35,295 bases of DNA from Oscillibacter valericigenes (GCF_021531435.1 NZ_JAFBIS010000022.1:1-35295); one strand, 5' to 3'; positions 23,350-31,095 are shown, counted from the first letter of the stretch. A program made the numbers and translations. The notes: generated from the sequence alone by a model not told the origin.

Positions 23350-24591
23350 ATGTATAGCGGCAGTCCAAGCACATCAAACGAGATCTCAGATAAAGAGGCG
23401 CTGCAGAACTTGTTGCTGGACATTCAGTGCCTGGATAGATTGTCAAAATGGAGCAATCGCTTTAATCTTTTTGACGTTCTGAAAATATCCGGCACCGAGA
23501 TCCGCCACAGCAACGTGCTGGCATGGCTCCTTGATCCTAATGAGAACCACGGTCTCGGGGATGCTGTCCTGCGGAGGCTTTTGCAAACACTGGTGATCAA
23601 TTCGCCCCAGGCAGATGTTTTCCATTCTCTCCTGATGGACCTGTATGGATTTACCGTTTTGCGGGAGTGGGAGCATATCGACCTGCTTGCAGTCTCTCAT
23701 GAAGAAAGATTCCTGCTTTGCATAGAAAACAAGGTTTTCTCCGGGGAACACGATCATCAGTTGGCCCGATATCAAGAGCTTCTGGAAAAAGAGTACCCGC
23801 AATATCACAAAATTTTTGCATTTCTCACGCCGGGCGGTACAGAGCCAGAGGAGGAAACCGCCTGTGGCACTTGGCAGTCGATCAGCTATGAGCAGATCAT
23901 AGAGGTGGTAGAGGCTGCCAAGTTCGAAAAGGCGCTGTCCGCAGAAGTCTCATATTTTATTGACCAATATTTGGATGCAGTCAGGAGGCATATTGTGGGA
24001 GACCGTGAGCTTGAAAAAATTTGCAGAGAGATCTATGCCAAACACCGTCAGGCGCTGGATCTGATTTATGAAAATCGCCCGGATACTGCTTCGCAGATTT
24101 CATCCATCGTGCAGGAATGGTGCGAAGAGAAATCCCACACAGGCGAGATCAGTTTTGATCCCCAATATTCCGGAAAAACGTACATTCGATTCACTACACC
24201 GTACATGACGAAACTCTTGCCTGAATTTGAAGAGGAAAAGAGCGGTTGGAACTCAAAAAGCATGTACTACTATGAGGTAGTCAACTATGGAAATTCTATC
24301 AAAGTTGTTTTGACCGTCGGGCGTGACAATCTCTCCGCACACCAGATGGACTGCTGTGAACAGCTGAGCACACTCTTAAATCAGCCGGACAAAAAAGAGG
24401 CGTGGCGTTGGAAACGGTTGTTTGCTACACGTCGGCACAGCATAAAAGCTGATCCTTTAACGGACGATTTGCATAAGGAACTCTTTCAGGCTATGAATCA
24501 ATATTGGGAACAAATCGCTGATTTTGAGCATAAAACTTGTACAGCGATTGAACAATCTTCCCAAACGCTTGATGGGAACCTTCCCGTTTGA
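23350..24591 (+). CDS. PD-(D/E)XK superfamily nuclease
   Basis: A 413-residue protein of the PD-(D/E)XK_4 type. The N-terminal signature EIRHSNVLAWLLDP with NHGLGD (50-71) is typical. The active site is visible: Asp111 in EHIDLLAV, Glu126-x-Lys128 in LLCIENKV, and Gln137 in EHDHQLARYQ. The C-terminal 250 residues contain a beta-rich region (TYIRFTTPYM, YYYEVVNYGN, KVVLTVGRDNLSAHQ) of unknown role. It is tightly coupled to the WYL gene with GGAGGTG across the junction. Members of this family are common in mobile elements and defence islands, but their targets are mostly unknown. No separate methylase or immunity gene is next to it. Confidence 0.82.
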   Translation: MYSGSPSTSNEISDKEALQNLLLDIQCLDRLSKWSNRFNLFDVLKISGTEIRHSNVLAWLLDPNENHGLGDAVLRRLLQTLVINSPQADVFHSLLMDLYGFTVLREWEHIDLLAVSHEERFLLCIENKVFSGEHDHQLARYQELLEKEYPQYHKIFAFLTPGGTEPEEETACGTWQSISYEQIIEVVEAAKFEKALSAEVSYFIDQYLDAVRRHIVGDRELEKICREIYAKHRQALDLIYENRPDTASQISSIVQEWCEEKSHTGEISFDPQYSGKTYIRFTTPYMTKLLPEFEEEKSGWNSKSMYYYEVVNYGNSIKVVLTVGRDNLSAHQMDCCEQLSTLLNQPDKKEAWRWKRLFATRRHSIKADPLTDDLHKELFQAMNQYWEQIADFEHKTCTAIEQSSQTLDGNLPV

Positions 24592-24762
24592 TCATGGGAG
24601 ATTCCTGTCTTCACCGCCACTCTATGGCCTGACCCAAACCGTGACCCAGACTGGGATCGGAGCAGGCAGCAGACAACGGAACCAACGGAGCGGACAGCAA
24701 ACAATTTTGACCAAATAGGCCCGGAAAGGTCTCAAAAGCAGCCGACAGCAGCCTCGGCCGCA
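24592..24762. other. Gene-free right end of the cargo element
   Basis: No credible gene. It contains TGACCC twice, 12 bases apart (24630-24635, 24642-24647), inside CTGACCCAAACCGTGACCCA, which closely matches 24894-24913 beyond the att repeat. The final part, rich in AGCAG/GACAG, runs straight into the att copy. Probably the recombination-site arm of the element. Confidence 0.55.
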
Positions 24763-24812
24763 GCTCATAACCCGGAGGTCGTAGGTTCAAGTCCTGCCCC
24801 CGCAACCATAAA
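24763..24812 (+). repeat. Attachment-site direct repeat with 3' half of tRNA-fMet
   Basis: An exact 50-base copy of 19513-19562. It contains the anticodon loop, variable region, T arm and CCA end of the initiator tRNA but not its 5' half, so it is not a functional tRNA. It marks the junction between the cargo element and the integrase-bearing element. Confidence 0.9.
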
Positions 24813-24846
24813 CGTCCTGAAATCTTGCGATTTCAGGACGTTTTCT
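24810..24846 (+). terminator. Hairpin terminator after the second att copy
   Basis: AAACGTCCTGAAATC (24810-24824) pairs with GATTTCAGGACGTTT (24829-24843), then TCTTTGTTTTC. It has the same position and design as the hairpin after tRNA-fMet (19561) but a different sequence. It may end integrase transcripts on the other strand too. Confidence 0.8.
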
Positions 24847-24894
24847 TTGTTTTCGACCTCAAAATATACTGCACTAAACGCCGGGTTCTATGCC

Positions 24895-25004
24895 TGACCC
24901 AAGCCGTGACCCAAACGCGGATTCGGAAAGCACCAGCCGGACAATTTAGTACATCCGGCTGGTTTTTTACTCTTTTCTATCATTTTTTTGTGGAGCATGG
25001 GTCA
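24895..25004. repeat. TGACCC/GGGTCA sites beside the integrase gene
   Basis: TGACCC at 24895-24900 and 24907-24912 and GGGTCA at 24999-25004. The segment 24889-24930 resembles both 24622-24660 and 19641-19680 (TGACCC pair 12 bases apart, then a CGGAAAG-like end). Three such copies around two att sites suggest binding sites of the integrase or its directionality factor. Confidence 0.55.
24932..24968 (+). terminator. Plus-strand terminator facing the integrase gene
   Basis: ACCAGCCGGA (24932-24941) pairs with TCCGGCTGGT (24954-24963), followed by TTTTT. Oriented to stop plus-strand transcription from the nuclease gene before it runs antisense into the integrase. Confidence 0.8.
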
Positions 25005-25033
25005 AATTTTCTGTCCAGTTTTCGGGGTTTCAG

Positions 25034-26188
25034 CTATTTGCTTGCCACTCTCAGAACTCCTCCCATGGTATTGGCCGCTTCTTTCTGTGCAGAGGTAGTG
25101 ACATGGGCGTAGGTATCGAGGGTGAATCCCGCTGAAAAGTGTCCCAGCATCCCGGAGACGGTCTTGATATCTACGCCGTTCTGGAGGGCTAACGTGGCGA
25201 ATGTGTGGCGAAGGTCGTGGAAACGGACCTTGGGTAACCCCGCCCGTTTCAGCACCCGGTGGAGCATATGGAGGACACTGTCCGGAGAGATAGGGCCACC
25301 CGTGGGGGACGGGAATACATATGGGCTGTTGCCGCATTTTTTCTTCTGTTCTTTCAGGACATCTACTGCATCCGTCGACAGCGGCAGGGTGCGGTAGGCG
25401 TTCTTCGTTTTTAGTGGCGCTTCTACGATCTCGCCGTCGATGCGGACGATCTGCCGCTGTACCCAGAGGTTGCCATGCTCCAAATCAATGTCACTCCATT
25501 TCAGGCCAAGCAGCTCTCCCCGGCGCAGGCCGGTAGCTAGTTCGATGTAGTACATCTCGAACACACCGCTCTCTTTTGCCTCTCGCAGGGAGGATGCCAG
25601 CTGTTCGACGGGGAGCGTTTTCATCTCCCGGTGTTCGAGTTTTGGAAGGGCACAGGCGTTGGCTGGATTGGTCAGGATGAGTCTTTGCTCGATTGCCAGA
25701 TTCAAGGCAGAGGAGATGATTTGGTTGATATTCCGCACTGTTTTCGCGCTGAGACCCTTGGGCTGCTTCTTGGATTCGATGCGCTCCACTCGCCCATTTC
25801 CCAATAGCTTTTTGTAGAACTTCTGCAGCTCCAACGAGGTCAGCTTGTTCAATGGAATGCTGCCGATGTTGGGCTTGATGTGATTCTCGATGTAGCCCCG
25901 ATAGGTTTGGTGAGAGGATGGGCGGACTTTGATTTTGGCGTAGTTTTCAAACCAGACGTCCATCCATTGCCCGACTGTGTACTGGCCCACTTTGCTCGTA
26001 TCCAGTTTGGCAGAGTCCTCGATGGCCCGTTTCAACTTTTCTTTGACCTCTGCCTGGGTCTTACCAAGGACATTCTTGTAAATGGTCTTACCTGTTGCTG
26101 GGTCGTGCCCAGCCGTGTAGCGCCCCTCCCAGCGGCCATCCTTGCGCTTGCGGATACTGCCCTCGCCATTGGCACGTTTCTTTGCCAT
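25034..26188 (-). CDS. int: Tyrosine-type site-specific integrase
   Basis: A 384-residue phage/ICE integrase. An AP2-like arm-binding domain is N-terminal (GEGSIRKRKDGRWEGRYTAG), a core-binding SAM-like domain spans about 70-175, and the catalytic domain has Arg222 (TGLRRGE), Lys260/262 (PLKTKNAYRT), His324 and Arg327 (HDLRHTF), His350 (LGH) and Tyr360 (TLDTYAHV). All catalytic residues are present, so it is likely active. It points toward the att copy 220 bases away. Its ATG overlaps the stop of the upstream gene by one base, so the two are coupled. It probably acts on the tRNA-fMet att sites, including those of the integrase-less neighbour. Confidence 0.93.
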   Translation of the reverse strand: MAKKRANGEGSIRKRKDGRWEGRYTAGHDPATGKTIYKNVLGKTQAEVKEKLKRAIEDSAKLDTSKVGQYTVGQWMDVWFENYAKIKVRPSSHQTYRGYIENHIKPNIGSIPLNKLTSLELQKFYKKLLGNGRVERIESKKQPKGLSAKTVRNINQIISSALNLAIEQRLILTNPANACALPKLEHREMKTLPVEQLASSLREAKESGVFEMYYIELATGLRRGELLGLKWSDIDLEHGNLWVQRQIVRIDGEIVEAPLKTKNAYRTLPLSTDAVDVLKEQKKKCGNSPYVFPSPTGGPISPDSVLHMLHRVLKRAGLPKVRFHDLRHTFATLALQNGVDIKTVSGMLGHFSAGFTLDTYAHVTTSAQKEAANTMGGVLRVASK

Positions 26189-26493
26189 CAGTCATCCCTC
26201 CTCTGCTGCTGTCCCATCCGGCGTTCTTCTTCCTCGGCGAAGGAGTAGGGCGGCTCCATGCTCAGTTCGCTGATAATGCCCCAGGCCAGACGGAAACCTG
26301 CGGCGAAACTGGCGAGGGCGGTTTCGTCCCGCAGCTCTGCTTCCAGGTCCACCAATTTCAGAAGACTGCGGCGTTCCGGTTTGGCCTTGCCCTCAGCCAA
26401 TGCCTGATGGATTTCGTTGATTTCCTGCCGCAGTTCCGGGAAGTCCGGCTCTTTGAAGAATTGTCGCTGCAGTCCTCTCATGTATTCGTACAT
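26188..26493 (-). CDS. Small accessory protein of mobile elements (DUF6809-like)
   Basis: A 101-residue, mostly helical, charged protein (YEYMRGLQRQFFKEPDFPEL, KPERRSLLKLVDLEAELRDE, SFAAGFRLAWGIISEL). I recognise it as a type often found beside integrases in gut Clostridia and think it is the DUF6809 family, though not with certainty. Strong AAGGAGGCG precedes the ATG. It overlaps the integrase start by one base, so it may be a regulator or partner of recombination; that is inferred. A recombination directionality factor is not otherwise seen. Confidence 0.7.
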   Translation of the reverse strand: MYEYMRGLQRQFFKEPDFPELRQEINEIHQALAEGKAKPERRSLLKLVDLEAELRDETALASFAAGFRLAWGIISELSMEPPYSFAEEEERRMGQQQRRDD

Positions 26494-27000
26494 CGTATCG
26501 CCTCCTTGTCAGCGACACACAATACCATCCCCCGACCTTAATAGCCATCCCAACCGGGCAGAGTTATCAAATTGTTATCAATTGCGGTTTGAACTGCGTC
26601 GGCGCTTATTCTTTGTTTTGCGACGCAATTCTTGAGCGTGTTCGTCTGCAAAAAGGTATCTTCCGCTCTGGCGTTCGGCAGAGCGGAAGATACCTTTTTG
26701 CCCACGATAGCATCTTTTCTGGGGCATGACCCCTACTTTTTTCTTGCGTGAGTAAGCTCTCGGGGATAACGACCGTAGAAGTGATATCACCCCTTTGATT
26801 TTGACCCCACTTTGGAACTCCCCGAAAACTCCCGTAACTGCCCGCACTGCGGGCAGAAGTGACCGAACAGAGCGCCACACTTGACGCCTGTTCTTTATCC
26901 TGCTTTCCTTTTCGTCCCTCGCAAAGCTGAAAAGCATCCCCCGAAAATCGACTGTTTCGGTAAATAGTTGATACTTTCACTGCCTTTACAGTCCCAACTT
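26494..27000. other. Stretch without a credible intact gene
   Basis: Minus-strand frames of about 119-124 codons (26578-26937, 26606-26980) overlap each other, lack good ribosome binding sites and are Arg/Ser/Lys-rich without recognisable domains. I treat them as non-coding or as decayed mobile-element sequence. A 22-bp inverted repeat (26649-26700) lies inside, and TGACCC occurs at 26727 and 26802. Confidence 0.4.
26649..26700. terminator. Perfect 22-bp inverted repeat, probable bidirectional terminator
   Basis: Bases 26649-26670 and 26679-26700 are exact reverse complements around an eight-base loop (GCGTTCGG). The arms begin CAAAAAGG and end CCTTTTTG, so each strand shows a GC-rich stem followed by a T tract. 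That fits a bidirectional terminator; a transposon end or origin hairpin is possible. Confidence 0.65.
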
Positions 27001-27014
27001 ATCTGTCGTATAAT
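26985..27014 (+). promoter_or_regulatory. Promoter before the truncated 27046 gene
   Basis: TTTACA (26985-26990), an 18-base spacer and perfect TATAAT (27009-27014), about 30 bases before the start codon. The promoter has survived although the gene it served is broken. Confidence 0.7.
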
Positions 27015-27045
27015 GGTATCAGTTACACCGAGGGAGGACCTGGTC

Positions 27046-27330
27046 ATGGATGCAAAAGGTACTGATGCTTTGGCCCAGCAGCTCAGCGAAATCTATCATC
27101 CGTTGGAAATGAAATCGTTCCAAATGCTCCTGGGTTTGCAACACCGTATATTCGAACCCCAGCTCGCCTATTACAGCGGTCATCATCGCAAGTCGGCGGA
27201 TGGCGTACATCGCATAGATTACTTCCCACTCCCGGTCATTACGATCGATGGTTTTTGCGATGTGGTGATCGACCTGGACTGCGTAGTCGTGAACAGCAAA
27301 CTGCGCCGGGAGACCGCATCCGTAAGGTGA
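27046..27330 (+). pseudogene. Truncated small mobile-element protein gene
   Basis: The product (94 residues, beginning MDAKGTDALAQQLSEIYHPL) has a strong ribosome binding site (GAGGGAGGACC) and a good promoter. The stretch FQMLLGLQHRIFEPQLAYYS and IDYFPLPVITIDGFCDVVID is familiar from small uncharacterised proteins of clostridial elements, which I recall as continuing well beyond this point. Here, after KLRRETASVR, an abrupt stop follows. The likely junction is near 27312, where the sequence changes to unrelated codons. Truncation by deletion is inferred. Confidence 0.5.
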
Positions 27331-27434
27331 TGCTGGAGAAGGACTATATTGAGGGCAGCAATGGTCGGACGGCGATTCTGAAGAAGCTGGATAAGAAGCC
27401 TGTCCGTGTAGTTGCATTCAAAGAGGACAAGTTC
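27331..27434 (+). pseudogene. Unassigned coding-like fragment
   Basis: Bases from about 27320 to 27440 keep a coding-like plus-strand frame (KVMLEKDYIEGSNGRTAILK, KKPVRVVAFKEDK) that lacks its own start context and ends at 27474, in a different phase from the methylase remnant. I do not recognise the source. It is probably debris left where the flanking truncated genes were joined. Confidence 0.3.
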
Positions 27435-27690
27435 CCTATGTGGAACCATTTGGTGGCGGATGCCGTGCGCTGTTGAATAAGCCCCGCCATAAGGTGGAGT
27501 GCTACAACGACTACGGCGAAGGCATTTGTGCTGTTATGCGAGTCATGTCCAACCTGGACACCGCCAGTAAGTTTATTGAATGTCTGGGAGAAACCGAGTA
27601 CAGCCAAGAAGAGTTTGACCGGGCAAAGAAACTGTATGATGCCTGTGAGCGGGATCCTGAGGAAGTGTCCAGACGCAAGTTGTTGGGGAT
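27435..27690 (+). pseudogene. DNA adenine methylase (D12 class) remnant
   Basis: The plus-strand frame beginning VPYVEPFGGG and continuing LLNKPRHKVECYNDYGEGI matches the N-terminal AdoMet-binding motif (F-G-G-G) and following loop of Dam-type N6-adenine methyltransferases. About 85 residues are recognisable. The upstream start and the catalytic DPPY motif are missing, so it is not functional. The open frame goes on without a stop through unassigned sequence and straight into the alpha-glucosidase gene, which keeps its own start at 27953. Confidence 0.55.
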
Positions 27691-27952
27691 ACTGCGTCAG
27701 CCCAAGGGTCTCGGGGTCAAGAGAGCAACGGCGCAGCTGTTGCTGTCGGCGCAGGAGATTCCATCCAATGATGCTGCTCTTGCTGAACTGAGTACATGGC
27801 AGAAGAACAACCCTGCCCTATGGGAAGAGTTCTCTGCTGAGTATGGAAACTGGTATAGTCTGTTCCAGCGGAAACTACAGCAGGGATGTCTGGAACGGCC
27901 AATCGTGCTAAATCATAGCAGATATGTTTTTGCCCGGAAAGGAAACCCTTTT

Positions 27953-29647
27953 ATGAAGAAATCATGGTGGAACGGCAAGGTTGCCTATCAAATCTATCCC
28001 AAGAGCTTCTGCGACTCCAACGGCGACGGCATCGGCGACCTGCGGGGCGTGCTGTCCAAGCTGGACTATCTGAAAGACCTGGGCGTGGACATCATCTGGC
28101 TCTCCCCCGTCTATCAGTCCCCATTTGTGGACCAGGGGTACGACATCTCCGACTATTACCGCATTGCGGAGGAATTCGGCACCATGGAGGACTTTGACCT
28201 GCTGCTGGCGGAGGCCGGGCGCCGCGGCATGTCTATCGTCATGGACCTGGTGGTGAACCACTGCTCCGACCAACACGAATGGTTCCAAAAGGCCCTGGCG
28301 GACCCGGAGGGGGAATATGCCGGTTACTTCTACTTCCGCAGGGGCAGGGACGGCCAGCCCCCCAGCAACTACCGCTCCTACTTCGGCGGCAGCACCTGGA
28401 GCCCCGTCCCCGGCACGGACCTCTACTACCTCCACATGTTTGCCCCGGAGCAGCCGGACCTGAACTGGGAGAACCCGGTGGTCCGCCGAAAAATCTACGA
28501 CATGGTGAACTGGTGGCTGGACAAGGGCGTGGCGGGCTTTCGCATCGACGCCATCATCAACATCAAGAAAAACCTGGACTTCCCCTCCTTCGAGCCGGAC
28601 GGTCCGGACGGGCTGGCCGCCTGCACGAACATGGTGGAATCCGCCCACGGCATCGGGGAATTCCTCCAGGAGCTGAAGCGGGAGACCTTCGCCAAACACG
28701 ACGCCTTCACTGTGGGCGAGGTGTTCAATATGAAAGAGGACGAGCTGGCGGCGTTCATCGGCGACGAGGGCCATTTCTCCACCATGTTCGACTTCAGCGC
28801 CCAGGCGCTCACCTTCGGCGGCCACGGCTGGTACGACGCGCCCACCATTCAGTTTGACGCCTGGCGGGAGGCCCTGTTCAACGCCCAGCGGGAAGCCCAG
28901 GGGGTCGGTTTCCTGGCCAATATCATCGAAAACCACGACGAGCCCCGGGGCGCCAGCCGCTTCCTGCCGCCCTACGCCCAAAACGAGACCGGGAAAAAGC
29001 TGCTGGCAACCACATCCCTGCTGCTGCGGGGCATCTCCTTCCTGTACCAGGGCCAGGAGATCGGCATGACCAACTGCCGGATGACAGACATTTCCCAGTA
29101 TGAGGACATCAACACCATCGACCAGTACCAGGTGGCCCTCCGGGCCGGATGTACCGAAGCGGAAGCGCTGGAGGCCTGTTATCTCAACAGCCGGGATAAC
29201 GCCCGGACGCCCATGCAGTGGTCCGGCGCGGCCAACGGCGGTTTCACGACAGGCACCCCCTGGTTGGTGGTGAATCCCAATTACCGGGAGATCAACGCGG
29301 CGGAGCAGGCTGGCCGTCCGGACTCTCTGCTGAACTACTACAAGCGGCTCATTGCCCTGCGGAAGTCCGACGCCTATGCGGATACTTTTATCTACGGCGG
29401 CTTCGTTCCGGCCTACGAGACAGAACCGGACATTCTGGCCTATCTGCGAAAGGGACAGGAGCAAACCATTTTGGTAGCGGGCAACTACGGCGAGACTGCC
29501 CGTACCCTGACGTTGGACGGCCCGGCGGAACAGGTGCTGCTGACCAACACCGGCAGGGAGGCGGAACTTTTGGCGCAGGCGAGGGACGAGGGGCGCATTA
29601 CCCTGGAAAGCTGCGAAAGTGCTGTGATTTTGCTCTGGATCCAATAG
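27953..29647 (+). CDS. GH13 alpha-glucosidase (oligo-1,6-glucosidase type)
   Basis: A 564-residue cytosolic glycoside hydrolase family 13 enzyme that releases glucose from short alpha-glucans; oligo-1,6-glucosidase, dextran glucosidase and trehalose-6-phosphate hydrolase share the fold. Visible: QIYPKSFCDSNGDGIGDL at 13-30, DLVVNH at 98-103, nucleophile Asp199 in GFRIDA, acid/base Glu256 in VGEVFN, and Asp329 in ENHDEPRG. No signal peptide. The start at 27953 is chosen for the family N-terminus (KKSWWNGKVAYQIYPKSF) and AAAGGAAAC upstream; a frame open from 27440 belongs to a methylase remnant. No sugar transporter or regulator adjoins it. Confidence 0.93.
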   Translation: MKKSWWNGKVAYQIYPKSFCDSNGDGIGDLRGVLSKLDYLKDLGVDIIWLSPVYQSPFVDQGYDISDYYRIAEEFGTMEDFDLLLAEAGRRGMSIVMDLVVNHCSDQHEWFQKALADPEGEYAGYFYFRRGRDGQPPSNYRSYFGGSTWSPVPGTDLYYLHMFAPEQPDLNWENPVVRRKIYDMVNWWLDKGVAGFRIDAIINIKKNLDFPSFEPDGPDGLAACTNMVESAHGIGEFLQELKRETFAKHDAFTVGEVFNMKEDELAAFIGDEGHFSTMFDFSAQALTFGGHGWYDAPTIQFDAWREALFNAQREAQGVGFLANIIENHDEPRGASRFLPPYAQNETGKKLLATTSLLLRGISFLYQGQEIGMTNCRMTDISQYEDINTIDQYQVALRAGCTEAEALEACYLNSRDNARTPMQWSGAANGGFTTGTPWLVVNPNYREINAAEQAGRPDSLLNYYKRLIALRKSDAYADTFIYGGFVPAYETEPDILAYLRKGQEQTILVAGNYGETARTLTLDGPAEQVLLTNTGREAELLAQARDEGRITLESCESAVILLWIQ

Positions 29648-29663
29648 CGGGAGAACTTCATGA

Positions 29664-29700
29664 AGACGCACGCCCCAGTGGGGAGTGCGTCTCGTTTTTA
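29664..29700 (+). terminator. Terminator of the alpha-glucosidase gene
   Basis: AGACGCAC (29664-29671) pairs with GTGCGTCT (29685-29692), with an inner CCCC/GGGG stem, then CGTTTTTA. Standard intrinsic terminator. Confidence 0.88.
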
Positions 29701-29765
29701 AGTGATTTTACTTGCCTGCGCCGCCGGATGCGTATATCATGCATACAAGAGAAAGAGGGGATCAC

Positions 29766-30974
29766 ATGCTGCTGCATAACGAAACTGTGCGCAAAGCGCT
29801 GGATGAGATCAAAGCGCTGGACGAAACCACCACGCAGGAAACGCTGACCCTGTGTCAAATCCCGGCGCCATCCCATCAGGAGAAGGAAAAAGCGGAATAC
29901 GTCTTGAAGCTGTTCCGGGAGACGGGGCTGCTGGACGTCCATATGGATGAGGTCTGGAACGTGCTGGGCCGGTGGCCCGGTACCGGCGGAGGCCCCACCA
30001 TCATGCTGGCCGCCCACACGGACACGGTGTTTCCCATGGAAACAGACGTTACCGTCCGGAAGGAGGGCGGCCGCTACTACTGCCCCGGCATCAATGACGA
30101 CACCCACGCCGTGGCCGAGATCATGGCCGTGGCGAAGGCCATGGTGAAGCACGGGCTGCACGCCAAGGGCGACATCATCTTCTGCGCCAACGTCTGCGAG
30201 GAGGGCCTCGGCGACCTGAAGGGCGTCAAGCACATCTTCGGGCACGAGAATGCCATTGACGCCTTCGTGTCCGTGGACAACCCCGTCACCGGCGGCGTGG
30301 TCTATACCGCCACCGGCAGCCGCCGCTATCAGGTGACCTTTACCGGCAGCGGCGGCCACAGCTTCGCCGACTTCGGCCTGCCCAACCCCATCCACGCCAT
30401 GGGCCGGGCCATCGCGGCCATCTCCGACTTCCAGGCGCCCCGCCTGCCCAAAACCACGTTCAACGTGGGCGTGGTCAGCGGCGGCACCTCCGTGAACACC
30501 ATCGCCGCCTCCGCCTCTTTGCTGATGGACATCCGCTCCGACAGTGACAGCGAGCTGGAGCGGCTGACGCAGGAATTCCTGCGGGCCGTGGACCGGGCCG
30601 TGGAGGCCGAGAACAGCCGCTGGGCGCCGGACAAGCCGCCTGTGAAGGCGGAGGTCGAGGTGAAAGGCATCCGTCCCGCGGGCACCCAGCCCCCGGACTG
30701 TCCCATCGTCACCGCCGCCTTTGAAGCCGCCCGGATGCTGGGCATCCAGCCGGAGCTGCGGGACGAGAGCAGCACCGACGCCAACATCCCTATCAGCATG
30801 AGCATCCCCGCCATTGCGGTAGGCCGGGGCGGCCGGGAGGGCGGCGTCCACACGACCCACGAATGGTTCGAGCCGGTGGAGGCCTGGCTGGGCCCCCAGC
30901 GGGACCTGCTCCTGCTCCTGCTGCTGGCGGGACTGGAGGGCTGCGTGGAACCCGTCATCGAAAAAAGAACGTGA
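29766..30974 (+). CDS. M20-family metallopeptidase
   Basis: A 402-residue co-catalytic zinc hydrolase of the M20 group (aminoacylase/carboxypeptidase/peptidase T relatives). Metal ligands are recognisable: His84 and Asp86 in LAAHTDTV, the bridging Asp in GINDDTHAVAE (111-112), Glu145-Glu146 in NVCEEGLGD, Asp171 in SVDNP and a His in GGVHTTHEWFE near the C-terminus. The dimerisation domain lies between about 185 and 300 (FTGSGGHSFADFG). Cytosolic, no signal peptide. Substrate cannot be told from sequence. The start at 29766 is preceded by GAGGGGA; a frame from 29712 would add 18 unlikely residues. Confidence 0.9.
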   Translation: MLLHNETVRKALDEIKALDETTTQETLTLCQIPAPSHQEKEKAEYVLKLFRETGLLDVHMDEVWNVLGRWPGTGGGPTIMLAAHTDTVFPMETDVTVRKEGGRYYCPGINDDTHAVAEIMAVAKAMVKHGLHAKGDIIFCANVCEEGLGDLKGVKHIFGHENAIDAFVSVDNPVTGGVVYTATGSRRYQVTFTGSGGHSFADFGLPNPIHAMGRAIAAISDFQAPRLPKTTFNVGVVSGGTSVNTIAASASLLMDIRSDSDSELERLTQEFLRAVDRAVEAENSRWAPDKPPVKAEVEVKGIRPAGTQPPDCPIVTAAFEAARMLGIQPELRDESSTDANIPISMSIPAIAVGRGGREGGVHTTHEWFEPVEAWLGPQRDLLLLLLLAGLEGCVEPVIEKRT

Positions 30975-31095
30975 GGACCGTGCCACGATCGAAAAAGAAG
31001 CGCTGGACGCGTTTATGGAAGCCAACCGGGAGAACGCCGTCCAATTGCTGATGACTCTGGGCAGGGTCCCCGCTCCCAGCCACCGGGAGGACCGG
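30975..31095 (+). pseudogene. N-terminal remnant of a second M20 peptidase
   Basis: Just after the M20 gene, a plus-strand stretch reads MEANRENAVQLLMTLGRVPAP followed by SHREDRRA. This parallels the start of the intact neighbour (TLTLCQIPAPSHQEKEKAE). Homology stops near 31090 and the frame then turns to unrelated codons. It looks like the remains of a tandem duplicate or second M20 gene, most of which is lost. Confidence 0.5.

Larger units (their letters stand above)
19563..24762 (+). mobile_element. Integrase-less genomic element in tRNA-fMet
   Basis: A 5.2 kb segment bounded by the 50-base att repeats. Base composition drops sharply from the chromosome around it (AT-rich third positions, many AAT/GAT/TTT codons). 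All its genes are on the plus strand: an exonuclease/TerB-like/BRCT protein, a Cys-cluster protein, a PolC fragment, a WYL regulator and a PD-(D/E)XK nuclease. It has no recombinase of its own; the neighbouring integrase right of the second repeat could act on both copies. Pairs of GGGTCA/TGACCC hexamers lie near both ends. Confidence 0.75.
24763..27940. mobile_element. Integrase-bearing element, decayed toward its right side
   Basis: Left limit is the second att copy. Next to it lies a tyrosine integrase with a small accessory gene, the usual order for tRNA-integrated elements. Beyond 26.5 kb only partial genes, a 22-bp inverted repeat and a methylase remnant remain. I find no third copy of the att core before the GH13 gene at 27953, where codon and base usage return to chromosomal type. 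The right limit is therefore approximate and the element is probably a deletion remnant. Confidence 0.6.

Noticed and set aside
26578..26980. Overlapping minus-strand frames of 119 and 124 codons
   Set aside because: They overlap in different phases, lack ribosome binding sites and have no domain; the perfect inverted repeat in them argues for non-coding sequence.
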